Shown one piece after another: positions 6,673-10,274 of a stretch of DNA of 10,274 nucleotides. The stretch comes from Candidatus Magasanikbacteria bacterium CG_4_10_14_0_2_um_filter_41_10 (GTDB taxonomy: Bacteria > Patescibacteriota > Patescibacteriia > Magasanikbacterales > UBA922): contig PFPJ01000033.1 in the NCBI GenBank assembly GCA_002792995.1, positions 1 to 10,274 on the forward strand, given 5' to 3'. The notes beneath the pieces were generated by a model, which did not search any database, was not told the DNA's origin, and saw only the letters and a program-made list of their open reading frames with translations. Each line of letters opens with the position of its first letter. Within the stretch, counting starts at the first letter, position 1. A program made the position numbers and the translations under genes.

Positions 6673-7269
6673 CTACATTTCAATTTCATTGACGACCAAC
6701 ATGTGCTTTGCTTCAAAAATAGCATATACAAACTTATCCATCATTTGTCGTCGTTCATACAATTCATCTTCTGTAAGCGTTGTGTACCGGATAGAAAACC
6801 CTACATCTTTTTCATATGACGCAATAACTTTTTCAAGATTTCTACTTTTGATATCACCCACAATCAGCATATCCGTTTGGACGTCTTTTTCTCCAGCAAA
6901 ACGGCCCGTCAACAGCAGGAGTTTGATATCACCACAGGTCTCACGGATACCATCCACAAACACCCGTTCATCAAGTATTTGCCCTTTCATCAACAGCGCT
7001 TGCATCTCTGGGTACAAAAGTGACCCAAGGTTCAGTCTGTAATACTTTCGTAGTGAGGCACCAGCCTTTGTCTTGTCCATATGTCCTGGGGCATCTGTTT
7101 CTTCGACCAACGTACTATTCACAAGTAATTCCAACTCCCTACGTACAGCATTGATTTGTACGTTCAATGCTCGTGTAAGTTCACGAACAAAAAAAGACTT
7201 GTCAGTGTTATGAAAGAAAAACCGCAAGAGCCTATATCGTGTTTTTGAACCAAAAAGGTGTTCAAGCAT
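6673..7269 (-). CDS. Winged-helix transcriptional regulator with nucleotidyltransferase-like C-terminal domain
   Basis: A 198-residue predicted DNA-binding protein. Residues 1-80 look like an ArsR-type winged helix: MLEHLFGSKTRYRLLRFFFH, then SFFVRELTRALNVQINAVRR (recognition-helix region about 36-50) and a beta wing ending in RKYYRLN. Residues about 110-195 resemble a small nucleotidyltransferase fold: IKLLLLTGRFAG, then QTDMLIVGDI, then YTTLTEDELYERRQMMDKF. The usual GS...DxD catalytic signature is not intact (TGRFAG in place of the GS turn, only one acidic residue before the strand), so it is probably non-catalytic and may sense a ligand. The start was chosen because MLEHLFGSKTR fits as the beginning of helix 1. 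In-frame ATGs at 7299 and 7314 would add 10 or 15 residues. It is the first gene of a pair with tsaB and is divergent from the propeller gene; palindromes in between could be its own operators. Confidence 0.75.
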   Translation of the reverse strand: MLEHLFGSKTRYRLLRFFFHNTDKSFFVRELTRALNVQINAVRRELELLVNSTLVEETDAPGHMDKTKAGASLRKYYRLNLGSLLYPEMQALLMKGQILDERVFVDGIRETCGDIKLLLLTGRFAGEKDVQTDMLIVGDIKSRNLEKVIASYEKDVGFSIRYTTLTEDELYERRQMMDKFVYAIFEAKHMLVVNEIEM

Positions 7270-7313
7270 AATAGAGAGCGTCAGTAACTGAGTATACATA
7301 TGCCTCAATGGCA

Positions 7314-7343
7314 TTGTCTCATCCTATGAATCTATTGTATACT
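7314..7343 (+). promoter_or_regulatory. Candidate plus-strand promoter of the propeller gene
   Basis: TTGTCT (7314-7319) and TATACT (7338-7343) with an 18-base spacer would give a start near 7350 and a leader of about 95 bases. A second -10-like TATACT at 7399-7404 lacks a recognisable -35. The true start cannot be decided from sequence. Confidence 0.3.
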
Positions 7344-7348
7344 ACAAT
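7334..7348. repeat. Palindrome 1 in the divergent region (operator candidate)
   Basis: ATTGTA-TAC-TACAAT is a perfect inverted repeat with 6-base arms and a 3-base centre. Its first 12 bases (ATTGTATACTAC) recur in inverted orientation at 7408-7419, and -10 boxes on both strands fall within it. Confidence 0.5.
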
Positions 7349-7363
7349 CTCAACGTACGTCAA
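7334..7363 (-). promoter_or_regulatory. Candidate promoter of the regulator-tsaB pair
   Basis: On the minus strand TTGACG (7363-7358) is followed after 18 bases by TACAAT (7339-7334); a 16-base spacing to TATACA is also possible. The start point would be near 7327, about 58 bases upstream of the ATG at 7269. The -10 box lies inside a palindrome, so binding there would block this promoter. Confidence 0.5.
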
Positions 7364-7398
7364 TCTGTCCCAAGCAGAGAGCCGTATAGCCTGCACCC

Positions 7399-7419
7399 TA
7401 TACTATAGTAGTATACAAT
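7399..7419. repeat. Palindrome 2 in the divergent region (operator candidate)
   Basis: TATACTA-TAG-TAGTATA (7399-7415) is a perfect inverted repeat with 7-base arms. GTAGTATACAAT (7408-7419) is the exact reverse complement of 7334-7345, so the two palindromes share a half-site and lie about 65-70 bases apart between two divergent genes. Confidence 0.5.
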
Positions 7420-7444
7420 GCAGGACAGCCGAGTTGCCTTGCCT

Positions 7445-9640
7445 ATGCCACATATTGCCAGAATTCAAGAATTTTTCGTCGAAGGAAAAAATCAAAAACG
7501 ATCTCATGTGCTGTTGCACATCACAGAACCAACAAACGCTGACGAATGGAAACGTGGGTATTTTTTTGCGATCGCAGAAATAGAACAGGCTGACATTGCA
7601 ATGATTGGGCATGCCCAACGTCTTATTGACGATATTGAATCTGGATACTACGAAACAGAAACTGATACAAATGGAAAAGGTGCATTTGAGACAACACTTG
7701 AATTTATCAACAGACGCAGTAGTCATGTCTTACACCAGTCAGGCACACTCCACTGCATTGTGGGTGTTATTCATGATACGTCTATCTCATTAAGTTATCA
7801 CGGATCCCCACATGCATATGTCTTTTTTTCACAACAACAGACTATCCAAAGTATTGATATCCTTAGTGGCGCCGCTGTTGATGAAAACAGTGAGCATCTT
7901 TTTTCAGCAGTCATAGAAGGGACAATCAATCCTGGCGATCGTATATTTTTAGGAACACCACATATTGTCGATGAACTGAGTATTGACCGCATCAAAGAAA
8001 TTGTCATGTCGAGATCACTGGATCAGTCGGTCAGTCATATCGAACAAGTACTCAAAGATGCCAGAAAAGAAGAATCATTTGGTGGTATTGTTTGTGATGT
8101 CGTAGAACAAAGTGCTGAAACACCATCACCACCATCAAATTCTGCAGCATCGCTCCAACATCTTATTGACAAACAACGGGAAACAACGGAAACGTTATCT
8201 CCCCCACTATTCGGACAAAGAAAAAAAGCAAAAGAACAACCGACACGACAACACAAAAGAAGAAATGCCATTGAGACAAATCACAGACGACATGCAGGCG
8301 AAGATATTATAGGAGGTTCACTTCCTCAAGTCATTCTTGTCACGATAGGGAGAGGCGTCGTGCAAACTGGAATTATGCTTTGGAAACTTTTTCGTTGGAT
8401 TGCCATTGGTATTTCTCATATCCTCATCATTTTCTTTATTTTGATCACCAACAAAAATAATGGAAGAGCACATGCTCTCAGATCTATCAAAGATACATGG
8501 GGAAATATCCGTGCGAGTATCAATCGTCTTTCTCTCATCAGTAAACTTCTCTTTTTGGGAGTCATGGTATTGAGTGTTACCTTTGCAGGCAGTATCACAT
8601 ACCTTAGAATCCAAGAACATTATCGTCAAAAAGAAATTGCCTACCAACAACAAGTACAAGCAATAGAAGACAAAAAAGCAGCCGCCGAAGCACGTCGTAT
8701 TTACAATGACGATACAGGTGCGTTCAATCTTTTGAAGGAAGCAGAAACATTGGTGACGACACTTCCAAAAGAAAATGATACCCAAACAAAAACGTATGAA
8801 GAGTTGAAAGGTACCATAGAAAATGCTTTGTTAACACTGAGAAATATAACGGTTGTCGATGCACACCTTGTAGCAGATCTCAATGCTACAGCAGAAGGAG
8901 CCAAAGCATCGAGGCTCATCCGTCTCAATGATACACTGGTCGCATTTGGCCCAGATGATAATAGATATTATGTAGTCGACAAGGATACAGGAAGTGTGGT
9001 TGTCCAATCCCATGATTCACTTATGAAACTGACAAGTGGCAATACACCAAAAGAAAACGACATGATGGTGTTCCTTGGTGACAACAATCAAGTGTACACC
9101 TATGCTCCCACAACAAAGGCAATCTCAAAAACAGAAATTTCTTTTCCAACAGAATCAACCAAGATTGCGGCACCCTTCATCTACAACCTTCGTCTATATG
9201 TGGCAGATACCGTAAATAATCAAATCCTTCGTCATAGCAAAACACAGACAGGATATGATAAGGGCACTCCGTGGCTTACAAAAAACGATGGGGTTGATCT
9301 TTCTGACGCAGTCTCGATTGCGATTGATGGAGATGTGTATGTCTTGAAAAAAAATGGTGGACTGCTTAAATTTACATCTGGTGAACCTGAACCATTTTCC
9401 ATTTCAGGACTCGATCCAGCGCTTACCAACCCAACAGATCTCTATACCTACAATGATGTCGAGAGCATCTACATTGTCGAGCCAACAAACAAACGAGTGG
9501 TGAGACTCAACAAGCAAGGAACCTTCCAAGCGCAGTATACAAGTGATGCGTGGAAAGAACCGACTGGTATGGTAGTTGATGAAACAAAGAAGACGATCTA
9601 TGTACTAGATGATAATAAAGTGTATAGCTTTGCAATATAA
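7445..9640 (+). CDS. Membrane protein: degenerate PPM/PP2C-like domain plus C-terminal beta-propeller
   Basis: A 731-residue protein of unrecognised specific family. Residues about 1-220 follow the strand pattern of PPM (PP2C-type) phosphatases: FFAIAEIEQ in place of the ADGMGG strand, SLSYHGSPHAYVF in place of the GDSR strand, INPGDRIFLGTPHIVDELS in place of the GDxxLLxSDGL segment, and a final ESFGGIVCDVV strand. The metal-binding aspartates are absent, so it is probably a pseudophosphatase. A low-complexity basic linker (about 222-290) follows. Hydrophobic segments lie near 293-312, 317-335 and 364-387; the basic loop between the second and third suggests N-terminus inside and C-terminus outside. 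A Gln/Lys/Ala-rich helical stretch (about 388-465) precedes repeated propeller strands such as RLYVADTVNNQILRH, GDVYVLKKNGGLLKF, ESIYIVEPTNKRVVRLN and KTIYVLDDNKVYSFAI, an NHL-like propeller. The ATG at 7445 is preferred because the in-frame ATG at 7418 lies inside an inverted repeat and adds nine unremarkable residues. Monocistronic, with a terminator after it. Confidence 0.8.
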   Translation: MPHIARIQEFFVEGKNQKRSHVLLHITEPTNADEWKRGYFFAIAEIEQADIAMIGHAQRLIDDIESGYYETETDTNGKGAFETTLEFINRRSSHVLHQSGTLHCIVGVIHDTSISLSYHGSPHAYVFFSQQQTIQSIDILSGAAVDENSEHLFSAVIEGTINPGDRIFLGTPHIVDELSIDRIKEIVMSRSLDQSVSHIEQVLKDARKEESFGGIVCDVVEQSAETPSPPSNSAASLQHLIDKQRETTETLSPPLFGQRKKAKEQPTRQHKRRNAIETNHRRHAGEDIIGGSLPQVILVTIGRGVVQTGIMLWKLFRWIAIGISHILIIFFILITNKNNGRAHALRSIKDTWGNIRASINRLSLISKLLFLGVMVLSVTFAGSITYLRIQEHYRQKEIAYQQQVQAIEDKKAAAEARRIYNDDTGAFNLLKEAETLVTTLPKENDTQTKTYEELKGTIENALLTLRNITVVDAHLVADLNATAEGAKASRLIRLNDTLVAFGPDDNRYYVVDKDTGSVVVQSHDSLMKLTSGNTPKENDMMVFLGDNNQVYTYAPTTKAISKTEISFPTESTKIAAPFIYNLRLYVADTVNNQILRHSKTQTGYDKGTPWLTKNDGVDLSDAVSIAIDGDVYVLKKNGGLLKFTSGEPEPFSISGLDPALTNPTDLYTYNDVESIYIVEPTNKRVVRLNKQGTFQAQYTSDAWKEPTGMVVDETKKTIYVLDDNKVYSFAI

Positions 9641-9658
9641 ATTATCGAATATTTTCTA

Positions 9659-9689
9659 AAAAAATCATCTGAATACAAGATGATTTTTT
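9659..9689. terminator. Intrinsic terminator after the propeller gene
   Basis: A 12-bp stem (9659-9670 with 9678-9689; core AATCATCT/AGATGATT) with a 7-base loop GAATACA and a T-tract of six on the plus strand. It lies 18 bases after the stop codon at 9640. The A-tract on the left makes it potentially bidirectional. Confidence 0.85.
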
Positions 9690-9705
9690 GTTTCTCACAA
9701 CGACA

Positions 9706-9787
9706 CGTCATCTCGAGTGGAATGAAATCGAGAGATCTCAAGGAAAACACGAGATCTCTCGACTCCTTATAGTCGCTCGAGATGACG
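9706..9787. repeat. Nested palindromic element, REP/MITE-like
   Basis: An 82-base nested inverted repeat. Outer arms CGTCATCTCGAG (9706-9717) and CTCGAGATGACG (9776-9787) match perfectly over 12 bases. Inner arms TCGAGAGATCTC (9728-9739) and GAGATCTCTCGA (9751-9762) also match perfectly, around an 11-base loop AAGGAAAACAC. The unpaired sides are 10 and 13 bases. The composition (GTCATctCGAG...GAGATCTC) resembles the dispersed GTCATTCTGAGCGAA...GAATCTC palindromes seen in many bacterial genomes. It has no coding capacity and sits between two terminators, a neutral landing site. Confidence 0.72.
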
Positions 9788-9800
9788 CACACATCCTACA

Positions 9801-9831
9801 AAAAAAACCGCCCAATCAAGGACGGTTTTTT
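9801..9831 (-). terminator. Intrinsic terminator of rplL
   Basis: On the minus strand CCGTCC-TTGATT-GGGCGG forms a 6-bp stem with one G-U wobble, extended by A-T pairs and followed by seven T residues. It begins about 22 bases after the rplL stop. The wobble pair works only in the minus-strand RNA, which supports rplL as its owner. Confidence 0.85.
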
Positions 9832-9852
9832 ATTGGTTGAAAGAAAATTGAA

Positions 9853-10272
9853 TTACTTCAATTCTACTTTTCCACCAGCTTCTTCAATTGTTTTCTTGAG
9901 TTCTTCTGCTTCTGCCTTTGCAACGTTTTCTTTAATAGTAGAAGGTGCACTATCAACGAGTCCCTTTGCTTCAGCAAGACCAAGTCCTGTGATAGCTTTT
10001 ACAGCTTTGATCACAGCGATCTTGTTACTTCCAGCATCACTCAGTTCTACTGTAAATGATGTTTTTTCTTCTACTTCAGCAGCTGCTCCTGCAGCGCCTG
10101 GCATAGCCATCATCATAGCAGGTGCAGACGCGCTGACACCAAACTTGTCTTCGAGAACCTTCACGAGTTCAGCGAGGTCGAGGACAGACATTTTTTCAAT
10201 CTCTTCTACAAGAGATTTGAACTTTGCAGGCACTTCTACTGCCTTTTTTTCTTCTGTTGTTTCTTCTGACAT
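9853..10272 (-). CDS. rplL: 50S ribosomal protein bL12 (L7/L12)
   Basis: bL12 forms dimers on the ribosomal stalk through L10 and recruits translation GTPases. The protein is 139 residues. An acidic/Lys-rich N-terminal extension (MSEETTEEKKAVEVPAKF) is followed by the dimerisation helices (about 18-48, with MSVLDLAELVKVLEDKFGVS), a Met/Ala/Gly-rich hinge (about 49-66), and the globular C-terminal domain (about 69-139). The C-terminal domain carries the highly conserved NKIAVIKAVKAITGLGLAEA block at 82-101 and the EEAGGKVELK end. The extension makes it longer than the roughly 120-residue E. coli protein. The ATG is two bases from the right edge, so its promoter, its ribosome binding site and the expected upstream rplJ are not visible. 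A terminator follows the stop. Confidence 0.98.
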   Translation of the reverse strand: MSEETTEEKKAVEVPAKFKSLVEEIEKMSVLDLAELVKVLEDKFGVSASAPAMMMAMPGAAGAAAEVEEKTSFTVELSDAGSNKIAVIKAVKAITGLGLAEAKGLVDSAPSTIKENVAKAEAEELKKTIEEAGGKVELK

Positions 10273-10274
10273 AT

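Noticed and set aside
8318..8785. A 155-codon minus-strand frame opposite the propeller gene
   Set aside because: It mirrors the membrane and coiled-coil region of the real gene, has no recognisable domain, and has no promoter of its own.
9641..9852. A tRNA or small RNA gene in the last intergenic region
   Set aside because: The folds seen are two intrinsic terminators and a nested palindrome; no cloverleaf with T-loop and acceptor features could be found.

Overview
The window looks like a chromosomal segment of a Candidate Phyla Radiation (Patescibacteria) bacterium. This is inferred from gene types, not from any rRNA. The supporting features are a DUF4012 membrane protein, a very short TsaB, a winged-helix protein fused to a decayed nucleotidyltransferase-like domain, and a phosphatase-like/propeller membrane protein of unknown role. 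Almost no start codon has a Shine-Dalgarno sequence in front of it. The code is standard and I see no phage, transposase, CRISPR or RNA gene. I cannot resolve the lineage further.

Layout: the left 5.7 kb is one tightly packed minus-strand operon, read right to left. Its order is membrane GT2 glycosyltransferase, DUF4012 protein, MreB, inositol-monophosphatase-family phosphatase, GTP cyclohydrolase II (RibA) and the start of RibD, which runs off the left edge. The gaps are 1, 15, 25, 1 and 14 bases, so the six genes are probably co-transcribed. The first half concerns envelope and cell shape; the second half is riboflavin synthesis, with the phosphatase sitting directly against ribA. A small terminator-like hairpin with a U-tract lies just upstream of the first gene on the transcribed strand and may act as an attenuator.

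A divergent region of about 130 bases separates this operon from a plus-strand gene for a small lipoprotein, which has a good sigma70-type promoter containing a palindrome. A bidirectional terminator follows. Then comes a minus-strand pair, a winged-helix regulator followed by short tsaB. Across a 175-base divergent region with two palindromes sharing a 12-base motif lies a large plus-strand gene. It encodes a PPM/PP2C-like domain that has lost its metal-binding aspartates, then membrane segments, a coiled-coil-like stretch and a C-terminal beta-propeller.

The right end holds a terminator, an 82-base nested palindrome that looks like a dispersed REP/MITE-type element, a second terminator, and rplL (ribosomal protein bL12) on the minus strand, whose start codon is almost at the window edge.

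The most interesting items are the predicted pseudophosphatase-propeller protein with its divergent regulator and shared palindromes, the possible attenuator at the head of the operon, and the IMPase-family enzyme as a candidate for the often unassigned dephosphorylation step of riboflavin synthesis.
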